64,000 bases of DNA from the NCBI GenBank assembly GCA_034008185.1, contig CM067084.1, positions 63,440,599 through 63,504,598 of the forward strand. Reading direction: 5' to 3'. Of the stretch, positions 26,811-38,300 are shown piece by piece (within the stretch, counting starts at the first letter, position 1; the number at the start of each line of letters is the position of its first letter). The position numbers and the translations under genes were made by a program. The notes beneath the pieces are model-generated. The model ran no database searches and was not told the DNA's origin. It saw only the letters and a list, made by a program, of their open reading frames with translations. This DNA is from Gorsachius magnificus (lineage: Eukaryota; Chordata; Aves; Pelecaniformes; Ardeidae).

Positions 26811-27510
26811 GAATCATAGAATCATAGAATGTTTTGGGTTGGAAGGGACCCCTAGAGGTCATCTAGTCCAACCCCCCTGCAGTGAGCAGGGACACCCCTA
26901 ACTAGATCAGGTTGCTCAGAGCCCCGTCCAACCTGGCCTTGAATGTTCCCAGGGATGGGGCCTCCACTACCTCTCTGGGCAACCTGTTCCAGTGTTTCAC
27001 CACCCTCATTGTAAAGAATTTCTTCCTTATATCTAGTCTAAACCTACCCTGGTTTAGTTTAAAGCCATTACCCCTTGTCCTGACACAGCTGGCCCTACTG
27101 AAAAGATTTTCCCCATCTTTCCTATAGGCCCCCTTTAGGTATTGAAAGGCTGCAATCAGGTCTCCCCACAGCCTTCTTTTCCCCAGGCTGAACAAGCCCA
27201 ACTCCCTCAGCCTGTCCTCATAAGAGAGGTGCTCCAGCCCTCGGATCATTTTTGTAGCCCTCCTCTGGACCCGCTCCAACAGGTCCATGTCCTTCTTGTG
27301 CTGAGGGCTCCAGAGCTGGACGCAGGGCTCCAGGTGAGGTCTCACCAGAGCAGAGTAGAGGGGCAGAATCACCTCCCTCGACCTGCTGGCCACGCTTCTC
27401 CTGATGCAGCCCAGAGTACGGTTGGCCTTCTGGGCTGCCAGCGCACATTGCCGGCTCATGTCCAGCTTTTCATCCACCAGCACGCCCAAGTCCCTCTCGG
27501 CAGTGGGTGG
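26811..27510 (-). mobile_element. CR1 LINE, 5'-truncated, minus strand
   Basis: A 5'-truncated chicken-repeat-1 non-LTR retrotransposon. Its 3' end is at 26811 on this strand, marked by GAATCATAGAATCATAGAAT, the complement of the typical CR1 terminal octamer repeat. The next segment (GGTTGGAAGGGACCCCTAGA, GTCATCTAGTCCAACCCCCC) is the classical CR1 3' UTR. From 26902 inward it encodes the C-terminal part of ORF2. Homology stops near 27,505, upstream of the ERDLGVLVD block, so the reverse-transcriptase catalytic core and the endonuclease are missing. Elements of this kind are typically dead on arrival, truncated during target-primed reverse transcription. The unbroken frame suggests it is younger than the remnant at 18.5 kb. 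Confidence 0.95.
26902..27507 (-). pseudogene. CR1 ORF2 C-terminal fragment (RT thumb/C-terminal region)
   Basis: An open frame of about 201 codons with no internal stop. It encodes the part of CR1 ORF2 that follows the reverse-transcriptase core. In order it shows [121 protein letters not shown] and the terminal ALSNLI followed by stop. These are diagnostic CR1 blocks. The YADD-type catalytic motif and endonuclease domain are absent because of 5' truncation. The frame can be extended upstream to an ATG at 27574-27576, but those extra residues come from flanking DNA. It should not be annotated as a host gene. Confidence 0.9.
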
Positions 27511-27779
27511 GTATGAGTTGTGGTTCACAGGGTACAGAGGAGGTTGTTCCCCGTCTCTGGGGCTGGCCGTGGGCACCTTGTGAGTGGGTTCAGAATAGCC
27601 TCAGCATTTGTAGCTGGACCTCTTGAATTTTCTTACATTTTCATTGGGTTTGGTGTCTCTCAAGGCCTGCAAGTTCAATTCCTCACACAGATTTCTTTGT
27701 TTCTATTTCCTTTTGACCACTGCAGTTTGCCCCTTTTTGCTGTCCCTGCCACAGATCCTCCCAGCCTTGCTGCCTTTCC

Positions 27780-28190
27780 TCCCAGCACCCGCTCCCCTCC
27801 ACGTACCTCTCTCTCCCCTGCCCTTGCCCCGCTCCGGCTCCCCAGCTAGGCTCCCTCCTCCTGCCCTGCCTCTCCCCTGCCTCTCCGCTCCCCCGTTTGG
27901 CCCAGGGCAGCTCACGCCTCCCCGCAGTGCGGGAGGCGGGGGAGAGGCAGGAAGCACTGGTCAAAAAAGGAAAAGTCACCCCATGTGCCCCCTGCCAGAA
28001 GCGCTTCCCTCACGCTGGAGCCAGCTTCTAAAAAATGGAGGGGGGCGTTCAGAGGGTGCCCCCGGCAGCCAAACCTCCCTGCTGCAGAGGACGGGCTGCG
28101 GGGTGCTTGGGAGGCCAGGGGTCTCCCACCGCAGGCACGGGGGGCGGCCTGTAACGCCAGCGCGCCTCGCGCGGGCATGGAACTATCTAA
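27780..28190. other. GC-rich, CpG-containing patch
   Basis: Just left of the dense part the sequence is C/T-rich (CCTCTCTCTCCCCTGCCCTT). From about 28,000 it is rich in CpG (AACGCCAGCGCGCCTCGCGC near 28,153-28,172). It opens overlapping frames of up to 245 codons on both strands, but these are Pro/Ala/Gly/Arg-rich compositional frames with no domain and no splice context. It could be a small CpG island or biased gene-conversion hotspot. I see no exon in it. Confidence 0.4.
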
Positions 28191-28829
28191 GCCAAAGTTC
28201 AGGTGAAGGGCAGCCATGCAGCCAGAAAGTCATGTGGCTCTCATGTTGGTTAGTATGTCACTTTGAACAGCTCTTATCTGATATTATTATGACTAACCCG
28301 GTGCTGACAGCATGGAACAGATTACAGGAGCCATGTGATGATTATTTAAGGCATCGCTGAGTATAACACGTGGCTAATATTAACCCATTCCTTCCAGGGC
28401 AGCACTGCCGCTCCGTCAGCAACACCCGCAGCAGGCGCCCTACCCTGCCCTGCCCGGCAGCCTACCCTGGGTGCCATATTTCAGACAAGACTATTTTTTA
28501 ATCATTCCTCTGTTTTAACGTGGCCTCACAGTTCAGAGCAGTTCTGCAGGCTATGGTTGCTTTTTTTTTTTATTTAATTTGATTTTTTTCTCCTTTTTAT
28601 TTTTTTTAAAAAAAAAAAAAGGATCAGTTGTGACAGGTGCCCGTATTTCATATTTCTTGTGGCAGCACGTGCCAATAAAATTCAGAAGCCTTTTTGTTTT
28701 GTTATGGTTGATCTTTAAAGTTATTGAGAACGGCGCTGAAGTCATAGCTGGCAAAATAGACCTCACTGTTCTACATAAATGTCAGCAGTGCCAAGGCGAT
28801 ACTTTCCGAGAGGTAACAATTTGCGTGCT

Positions 28830-29300
28830 GACGGGGAAGGCGAGGCGAGCACACATATTGTACCCTTTAAACGGGCTGACACCTGCGCGGGGCATTTCGA
28901 AAACAATGCCAAAAATGCGGCGTTATATAAAGCGTGACAGTGGCCCTGACTGTTAAACCGCTTTGACAGAAGTGTTAAATGCCGCGTGTGAGGACGCCGG
29001 GCGAAAAAGCCTGGGCTCCCGGTGAAGCGCGGCGTGCCGGCCCCAGGGCTGCAGCCTCGGGCAGGCTGAGGGGGCCAGGGTAGGGGCGCCTCTCCCTCAC
29101 GAGGTAACGTCAAAGGTGCGAAGAATTTAAATTCCACGCCTGGAAACTCTGGTCACATGAGTAGCATTACTTCTGTGGTAACCCAGCGGGTAACGTTACA
29201 CCGGCGACCTCTGAAGCGAAACGTAGACGCCGGTGGGACGGGGCCGTGGCTGTCTCCTCACGCGGGGCCACCCGCTGGCTGGGTGGGAGCCACTCACCGT
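28830..29300. other. CpG-dense patch with TATA-like element
   Basis: CpG dinucleotides are frequent (AGGCGAGGCGAGCACAC, GGACGCCGGGCGAAAAAGCC, GTGAAGCGCGGCGTGCCGGC, AACGTAGACGCCGGTGGGAC), in contrast to the AT-rich flanks. A TATATAAA sequence sits at 28,924-28,931 between GCGGCGT and GCGTGACAG. The patch lies about 24 kb upstream of the PPARGC1A start codon. It could be a CpG island, enhancer or upstream promoter. No coding exon is recognised. Confidence 0.4.
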
Positions 29301-29865
29301 CTCCCCTCAGGGGCTGCCTGCAGCCCACCCTGTTCCCCACCCCCCCGGCAGCATCCGTGGGCAGGGAGCAGGGTGACAGGAAGATTAGGCATTGGGATCG
29401 GCTTCCCTTCACATGAAGGGAAGATGTGGGAGTGTGAAATCTGCGTTATCAGGGGTGTGAAAGCCTTTCCTGGGGCTGCGAAGCCGGAGGAGGTTTGGCC
29501 ACTGGCTTGGTCAGGAACCGTGAGGAAGCCCAACAGAAAGGTGTTGTGTGAAGAAGTAATCATGCCCCTCCCCTGGCCCTGTACATGCAACCATATTTCT
29601 CTTCCTCTCATGCCTGCAAAACCCCAGCCTCAGGAAAAAAAAGATGAGGGAGAAAGGTCGAGAAGGTCAAGCAGGAACACACAGTTGGTACCAACCCTTT
29701 CACTCCATTTTAAACTCCGGGCCAAACCCAACTGCTATCACAAAGATTAAGGACTACAAAACGTGGTTGAGACTAATAACAAGTGAGACTCGAAAGGCCC
29801 AGAAGCTTTTGGAAGGGGCATCAAAAATCCCTCAGATGGGGCCCTGAGCATTCTTTGTTTAAATT

Positions 29866-29915
29866 AAAAAAAAAAAAAAAAAAAGAAAGAAGAAAGAGGG
29901 AAACAAAAGAGAAAC
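29866..29915. repeat. Poly-A run (19 A) with purine-rich tail
   Basis: Nineteen A residues at 29866-29884 are followed by GAAAGAAGAAAGAGGGAAAC and then a short ACACACAC run. No retroposed gene body ending in this run is recognised. Confidence 0.85.
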
Positions 29916-32362
29916 ACACACACCCCCGCCTCGGTTCTCCCGACAGCACATGCACAAGTGAGTATGTTGGCAGAGAGCATCCATGTGGGATTTGTATTGC
30001 TTCAGGACGGGGGGGCGACTGCAAAAGCACAAGGATGGCCGTGCTGGTGTGAGGCTTTGCTTCCTCCTCCAGGAAAACTGTGAAAGGTAGAGCCACCGGG
30101 GTGGGAATCGAGAACAAGTGAGTGAACAGTGTAATAGTAACAGTCATAGTAACGGCAATAGTACCTATTCCCCTCTGAGCTTTGGTCGGTACTTGAGCCC
30201 AGCTCTCAGTGTGCTCAGGCATGCCGATCAGTTCACCCTGCCTACATGTATCGTAGTTGCTCCATCTGTAAAACATAACTGATAAATTGCTAACACGCAG
30301 ATTTGTGATGAGCTCAGATCATTAATATTTTGCATTGCTTGGAGATCCTTGATTAGAAAGTGCACAGAAGGCTAAACCATTACTTTGTTCTTTTCTTGAG
30401 CTGAATTACCCACATTCAGAAAAACCTATTTTCTGCAGAGGCTCTATGAAATGTTTGTCCTAATGCTCATTTATCGTGAGTGGCACTGATGGAACGGGTG
30501 CTGGTGTGAAGCAGATGTATCTGTGTAATAGTTTACTTTGATGGCTCCTTTAAGAGGCTTCATAATCTTTATATTTTACCATTGGGTTTGGAATTTTATG
30601 CTCCTTTAACAGGTGTATTACCTTGATCAGATGTTTTCAATTTAAACTATTGACTTACGAGCACATGGCCTGCAGGGATTGATATGCAGCAAATTGATTC
30701 CTTTTAAAAGATTTATTCTTATATTCTCTTTTTATTTAGTGTAGGAGTTCACTAGAAAACATAAACGATTGATAATGACAGTTCATGAGTAAAAATGAAA
30801 GTGGCCTGCAATTAAAACCTTTGTTTCCCTTAGTTTAAAGGCACAGCTGTAGAAAGAAATCGGTAAGGATGGGAACACGCGTAGAAAAATCCAATCTAAA
30901 ATCAGACAGAGTTTAGTTTTCTGGGTTAACATTTAACAAAACCAGCCTTTCAAACATTTCTTCTCCACTCACAGCCACTATTGTTTTTGCGCTCTTTTAT
31001 CGTTCAAAGAGTTCAAGCTATTTGAAAAGGATGTGTACAAAGATTACCTTAAAATGACTCATTGTAAAAGCTCCCCACCTGATGAATTTGTCCTATCGGA
31101 ACCAACATCCATTTTAACAGAATCCACTAAAAATGCTCAATCTGTTCAGCCTGCGAGATGGAATGCAGCAGCAGAGTCCTGCCATGAAAATAGCTTGTGT
31201 AATCAGTGGAATATAAATGGCAACAGCATCTTGTACTCCCTTTTATGATGGTGGAAAGAGAAGGAATTCAGTGGGCAGCCATATGACCAGGTCCTGCGTG
31301 ACTGAGAAGCTCACATTTTTGCATTGTGCTGTGGCACAGGACCTCATGTGTCCAAGAGGAGGTAAATTGTTCCCATGCCTTGTGACCAGAATCTGTGTCT
31401 GGAGGAAGAAGCAGAATAAAGGACCACTATTTTAGCAAAAGCATTAGAAATCTGTGCGACTGCTGGAAGCATTAATTAACAAAATATTTTCTCATAATGG
31501 CTAGCATCCTTCTGAAAGTAAGAGTGGGGAAGCTGCTTGAAATAAAAAACTGCATATATGTCTGGGCAGCTTACAGTTTTAAAGCACTGCCTATGCCGAC
31601 AGAAGAGGCAAGGACATGGCAATTACTGAAGGTTTAATACAAGGATAAATTTAAAGCAACTTTATTCTACGTGCAAGCCTCCTACATGAATGCATGATTT
31701 GTGTTGGTGCCAATGTGGGTGGTGTTCGTGAGACTCTGGTTGGAGTCCAGTCTGTGTTGCTGCATTGAACGAGTGTGATGGGGTCAGGTCAGTCCTCTTT
31801 GAATGATAATCCACGTCATAAAGCTACTGTAAATGATTCAGCATGGTTTAGTATTATTTTCAGCCAGTGCCCAGGAGAGGCCAGGACTGAGCTAGCATTA
31901 AGAATGAATTGTCCATGCTTCCCACTCTTATATAACGGCGGGTTCGGGTCACAGAGAAGTACGTCAGGAAAATGAGCGCAGCCTCCTTCTGCAGCGTAGA
32001 TTACTTGTCTTCCTTAAGCAAAGGTTGTGAACCAGGGATGAGGGATTGGATGTGGGCTATAAATGTGTTTGGTTTTCAGAAAGCACCTCAGAGTTTCCCA
32101 GAGAAATTGAGTTACAATTCTGCAAGTTACCAGGACTTCAAGGAGAGGTTCCGGATAGCCTCTACTTCCACAGCAACCAGGGACATTTTCCCCATTTTTG
32201 TAAGCAGTTGGCATGTTGAGTTTGCACCTTTAATTTCTAAGTGGATATAATGTGTTAACCTAAAGCCAACAATTCAGTTGCAGACAGCTTATTGCTGCAG
32301 TTGGTGGCCACTGTGATTTTTTTACGGCTTGGTTCTTGGATCTCTCACTAAGGCACCTTTGC

Positions 32363-32376
32363 AACATTAATTTAAT
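32363..32376. repeat. Perfect 14-nt palindrome, TAAT-rich
   Basis: AATTTAATTAAATT is its own reverse complement and contains the homeodomain-type core TAATTA. It is flanked by CAACATT and GTTG, which partly extend the symmetry. It may be fortuitous in AT-rich DNA. Confidence 0.6.
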
Positions 32377-35269
32377 TAAATTGTTGCTTGAGGTCATACC
32401 AAATTGACATTTTCTTCTATTGTCATCCTCAAAAGGGTCTGAATAAGCTACTGATGTAGATACCTAGGTAGTTTTTTAAGTGATTGTAGAAGGCTACAAA
32501 AAGGCAAACTGGGATGCAGGACTTCAGAAAGGGACAGACCAGAAGGAACGAGAGAAAATTCACAAAAAGCAGAAACTGTAATTCTTAATAATCTAAACTT
32601 CATTTTGTAGCAGCTACATTTAGGCTGGACTGATGGCTGTATGATTGCTCCATTTCACTGAGTAAAAAACATTAACGTTGTGGAGATATTTTACTTACAT
32701 ACTAGGAAAAGAATTAAAGCAGAGCTCTGTGTGCTTCAGACTTCGCTAGCGAGTCCAGCCGAGAACAGATGGAAACTCTGCCAAGCCCTTTTTCATTGAA
32801 GAGTTTTCTTGAAGCTTTAAGAGGCAGTGATTGGAGCACTGCAGACGAAATTGCTGATTCCTGCTCAGGGCACTGCTTTCTTCCCTGCGCTTAGGACCAT
32901 CCTGCAAACATGGGCTGGGCGTCTGGCAAACCTAGGCTGAGTTTAGTGGCTGTGTTTGCGAGTGCTGCCCAGGCACAGAGACCATTTGACTTGGGACTGT
33001 GATTAAGCAAAATCTGCTGGATTTTGTTCATGTATTTTTAGGATTCTGAAACCTTGATGTTTTGCATTGCTGCAAATGGATGGTTTCAGCCTGTCCCTGG
33101 GCGGCAGGAGATCCCGTGTAGAAGGCTCACTGGTGTTCATGTCACTGTCTCATGATGGAGCTTACACTATCAACTGTAATGTCACACTAATGCAGGCCCC
33201 ACGCTTGGGCTCTTCTTGCCTAGTAGAAATATCAGTATCTTTTTTTTTTTCCTAGTTCTTCAGCAGTTACATTGTCCTCCCAAGTACAAATATGCTCCTT
33301 TACTCATCGTCTTTTCTCTCCTTTAGGACTGTACAATCCCATTATTTCACAGGGGAGTGTGTCCTAAAAGAGTAGAAAAAATGTTTGTTTCTGGTTTGGG
33401 TCTTTTTTCGCTCTTACATATAAAGAAATGCCATGAAAAACCCATGGAGATGGAGTTCATTATGTTAATCCCATCTCTAAAAACGCTGCCGTGCTGCGGG
33501 CCTTTGTTGTCAATAAAATGTCAAGCAATGGCATGTACAGCATGTTGTGCAGACTTCAAAATGCCGCAGCTGTAGGACTGTGCTGTGTTTTCTACACAGA
33601 GCTGAGAAATATGGGAGGGATTAATATCAGGTGCAAGCCCAAGTGTTAATACCGAAAACCAAAGCAAAAAAAAACCCTTACAAAGAGTTTTCTTCAGCGT
33701 ATTTGTAAAAATTGGTTGTCATTCTTCATGCTTTGAAAGACATCTGTTCACATTTCATAGTTTACCCCTAGTTTACCCAGGAAAGCTGGTATACTAGTTT
33801 GCTTTCTCCAAGGGGCAGTATCTTTCCAAGTGTTAATGCCGGTATACAGCCTAGTAGTTTCAAAGAAGGGCAAAATCTAAAAAATTGGGACCTTTTCATG
33901 CTATAACACAGTTATAGCCATTAATTTATCACTCTTGTGATAATATGGGGCCAGGTAAAATACCAGAAAGCAAATTGCCCTTTTACTACCAAGAAAAGTG
34001 ATTTTTCTTTAGCACCGACCTGGTTTATGAAATTTTGGATTTTGTGTTGTAAAGGACCTGATGCACAACTGTGACCAGTTTGGAGGGCTCCCCTCCTGTT
34101 GCGGGCATGCCTGGCTCCTGGAAGGTGAGCCAAATACATTAATAACATGACCCACACCAGCAGAAGGCAACGGGGAAAATATTACTTTCTCGGAGATGTG
34201 TTTTTATAGGTGTAAGGGAGAGACTGAAGGACAGCACTATTTTTCATTCTCCTAAGCACTAAAGCAGGAAACTTTGCCGGAGTCTGGGCATGGGGTAAGG
34301 AGGGTAATGACTGTGAGCAGGTAAACTACTCTTACCCTAACTCTGAAATAAGTAACACACCTTGTTTCTCAGACATAGTCTGAGAAAATTCTGGATTTTT
34401 CCTATTCTATTGGAGGAGTATCACCATCTCTTCTTTTCACACAGCACTGACACAGTGCTAGCCACTGGTGTGCATTAATGCCAGGTCTACATTATGGACA
34501 CAGTCCCTACTGATTTTCAAGAAAAAATAAATATGTTGGAATGAGGACTGGCCATACTACGCTAGTAAATCAAGACCAGTGATTAGTTCAGGACATAAGA
34601 GGAATGAGGGTTGTCTTGTGGAAGTAAGAGGGATGAGGGACGATGCTTGTCATTCCAAGTCATGTAGAAAGCTCCAGCCTAATCCATGACCATAGCATTT
34701 CCATCTCCATGCCGCTTTCACACTGATTTCAGTGACCGGATGGCAGAAGGAAGAGACATATTACTATTATTATTTGATATGTGTGAGCCCCTGTGGCCTT
34801 CCCACTGTGCTCGCCTGGATCGAGCTTTGCCTTCTGCGCAAGGGGCTAAGGACCCTGCTGTGCAACTCCATCCACCTCTCCCTGGAGCAGCTTTGTTAGG
34901 TTTCATATAATTACGGTTGATGTCTCAAAGAATATTGCATGTTATGTTTTATGTTCCTTTTTGACACCTCGTGATAGGGTTTCTTTCAGCAAATCACCAT
35001 GTGAAAAATGTGGAAAGATTGCAGCTGTAAAATTAATTTCATTTGTATTTAGCCAGGTGTGGGTACTAAGAGACAAGCAAAATCTGGTATCATAAATAGT
35101 CTTCCGGGGGAAAAAAAAAAAGTTAGTATCTGCATTCTGGGTTTCTCTCATCGTCCAGGCTCTTTTTTGTTATTTCACTGAACTTGCTGGTGCTGCCAGG
35201 TTCCTTACAGCCGTTCTCATTTTGTTTGCTGCTGGTTTGTGTGCTGATTCAGTAGCTACAATAGTGTAC

Positions 35270-35330
35270 TCTCCTTTCCTCCCTCCTTCCTTCTTTCCCT
35301 TCCTTCTCTCCTTCCTTCTTCTCATTCTCC
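35270..35330. repeat. Polypyrimidine tract
   Basis: About 60 nt of nearly pure C/T, dominated by CCTT and CTTT units (TTTCCTCCCTCCTTCCTTCT). It has the composition of triplex-prone homopurine/homopyrimidine DNA. Confidence 0.85.
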
Positions 35331-38300
35331 AGTATGGGGGCAGACAACCTGAAAAATACTTTCATCAGCACATAAAAAGGTTACACTTGCAAGCAGCTCT
35401 GCATCTGGTGATTCTGTGACAAACTGTTTTATCCAACCTCATTTTTTTCAGTGTGGGGGCATCTCTTTCTATGTGTAATATCAACAGAGTCGCTCTTCAT
35501 GTATGGTTTTGGGGTGTTACAGGTATCTCCAAAACAACCCGCACCTCCAGAAAAGTCATTTTCTACTTGGAGGGGGATCTGGGTTTAGCATGGGGAGCCG
35601 GGGCTGTTGTCAGGACTTTGGTGGGTGGTGCGGTCTACTGGGCTAAGTTAGGCAGCAGTGTGGGACTTTACGAGGTATGAGGATGAAGAGGTGCTACTTT
35701 TGCACAGAGCCCTTGTGACTCTGGTGACATTTCTGCTTGGAAGAATCCCCTTTTTAAGGGTGAGAAATAGTTTAGTTTGTCTGCTTGGCCCTCTGTGATA
35801 TGTTCCTACCTCACACTAGTGCCATTCGTTCAGATAGTTCTAATTATAAATGTGACAGCTCTGAGAATTCGGATTTTAAAATCCTGGGGTTTTTTTTACA
35901 TGTGATATGTTGCAACTCCAAACCAGAAAAAGTTACTAGTAGGCTTAACCAGGTTAGAAGGCAGTGCTTTAGCCACAAAAGCACCTAGTCTACACCTGGA
36001 TTTGAGCCAGGAAGTACATCTGCTATATATCTCAGAGAGAAAAACAAAAGTATCCTATGCCATTAGATTGATATCAGCAGGGTCCCCTGTTTCCAACCAT
36101 GCACATTTGCTCTAAGTCATGAAATTAATTAATGGGGAAAATTTCTTGTAAAATAGAGCAGCAGTTGTGATTTACATGACTTCTGTGCATTTGCAAGTAT
36201 TTTTTTCCCCCTATGGCTAGAGCCATATTAACAGGTTTTGTTCCAATAAACGAACCTACACGTGTGTATGAGGCCACAATCTCAGGGATCCAGTCTCTGC
36301 AACAACTTTGGCATTCCCCCCCGTTTATTTATTTGCACTGATCCAGGTGCCCCCCTCTCTAATGCCGTCTCTCTCCCCCCCGCCCCCAGCTTAGCTACTA
36401 AGCAACCTCTTCGGTCTCTGCAGTGAATCAGCACTTCTGGCAGGCTCATCCCTCTCACGCGCTGCCTCCAAGCACGACGCCGGTGTGGTGCACAGACCCC
36501 TCTTGGTCTCGTTCGCCGCCGAAGGAGCAGGGCTCAGCCCTTGAGGCAGAAGTTTTCTTGCAGTTTTACAAAATAGCAAATAGTAGATCAAAAAGTCGCG
36601 CTGGCTTTTGCTTCCTTTTAGGAGGAGAAGATTTTTGCTGATGGTGATCCAGGGGATATTTGCAGCCTCGTTTAAAGCACTGTGTGGGCATTCAGATAGT
36701 TTGTAATAAGTGTAATAAATATACCAAGAAGTAAAAGAAATTGAAACTAGACACATTGCACTTGGAAAAGATGGACCTTGTAAGATTCACAGATCTTTGA
36801 AAATTTTTAAAAACTCTCTGAAATAACTGCAGAGAATAAACAAAAATCCAGTAAACACATGAGTTCTCTCCCCTTTCCAAGCTTCTTTGCAAATCCTTTT
36901 TTAGGTCATGCTACCTACAAAAGAAAGGAAGAGAAGGGAGTTCTTGTATTTATTTCATTACAAGGAAGGTTTTCAAACCCAGAAAGGTCTGTCACTCCAG
37001 GTAAACCCTGCAGAAGATACTCAGTTTTTCTCTGGGCCTTTGGAAATGTTCCACAAATTATTCCTATCTTTGGTCTGGCAATACTGAGCAAGAGAGTATT
37101 TGTAGACCCTTTGCTTGGAATGAGTAATACTTGAAACCATAGCTCATCTCACCAAGCTAGTTGGTGAATAAGGTTGAATTAAAGGCTCAGAGCATGGCCT
37201 GCAGGAAAGGATAAATCCTGCTTCGCTGGAATCTGTGGCAAGGTGGTTGTTGATGGGGTTGCAGAAGGGCAGGATCTGGCTCTGTGTTTTGCTTTGAATG
37301 CATTTGTCTTAAATGGTAAGGGAATGAAAGGGAAGTGAAAATAATTTGCTTGTAAAAAAAAGTTTTCTCATAACCAGTACAGTAGCAATATGCAGCAGGA
37401 TTCAGAGGTCCTGAGCTGTATTGTTGTTTTATCGTTGGAATAGTTTTTTCTCGTCTTACCTTCAAATCTGAACTTAAATCTTGGCTCAGATCCTTTGTGT
37501 GCGTTTGCACGTGTGGTTCAGCAGACACTAACTTCCACTGATGTAAACAGTTAAGTAACTGAGGGGACTGGAACCACCTAGTATTACTCCTCTTCATCAG
37601 CTGATTGGCACTTTGCAGACCTAACATGCAATATGTTGATGAGTGCTTTTGTTATATTAAGGAGTTTATTTTTACCGTATGCCAAATCTACTGTAAATTA
37701 GTCTCCTGTATGCAGTTCATTAGATGTCTTGGATGAGGTTTTCAAAGTGATGTCAACCTTGTCTCTACTTGGGAACTCGGTCCTGCAGAAAATCACGATA
37801 TAATATATGCACACAATGCCTGTCATCTCAAGTGAGACACTGGAGACCTCCAGAGTTCAAAACATGAGCTCCTGGTGTTGGCTCTGAAGTGCCAAAGACT
37901 CGAACAGACTGGCCTCCTTCTGTAGGTCGTGCACAGAGAGTGCCCCACAGCATAAGTTGTTCAGCCGATCACTGCATATCTCTGACGGCATTCGTTTGTG
38001 CCCGTTTCATACCTGGTACAGCAAAATGTTCTTGCCTCTGCTCTGCAGTGACTTGTATGAAAGAATGCATGCGGGTGTTGGCCCATGGAGGGATGTCTGA
38101 ATATAAATGGAGTCTGTATTTTCAAAAGTGGTCCATTGTCTTGGGGATTATTGGGAACTTGATCGTCCGGTTATTGCCTGCAACTGCATACCCTGTGAAT
38201 ACACCAGGTATTCCACGCCTAGTGGTACGGGTTTGTGTTTTTTAAGGTGATGGTTGTGGAGAGGATTATCTTTTTTTCTCTTTGCTTTATGAAGCCAATT

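Noticed and set aside
27142..27516. Plus-strand open frame of 124 codons
   Set aside because: It is the antisense reading of the CR1 ORF2 fragment and has no independent evidence.
27623..28360. A 245-codon plus-strand open frame
   Set aside because: Its residues are Pro/Leu/Ser/Gly-rich and reflect a GC-rich patch. Overlapping long frames exist on the other strand, there is no domain, no splice context and no promoter.
29866..29884. A 19-A run as the tail of a processed pseudogene
   Set aside because: The upstream 300 nt show no gene body, no polyadenylation signal at the expected place and no target-site duplication that I can see.
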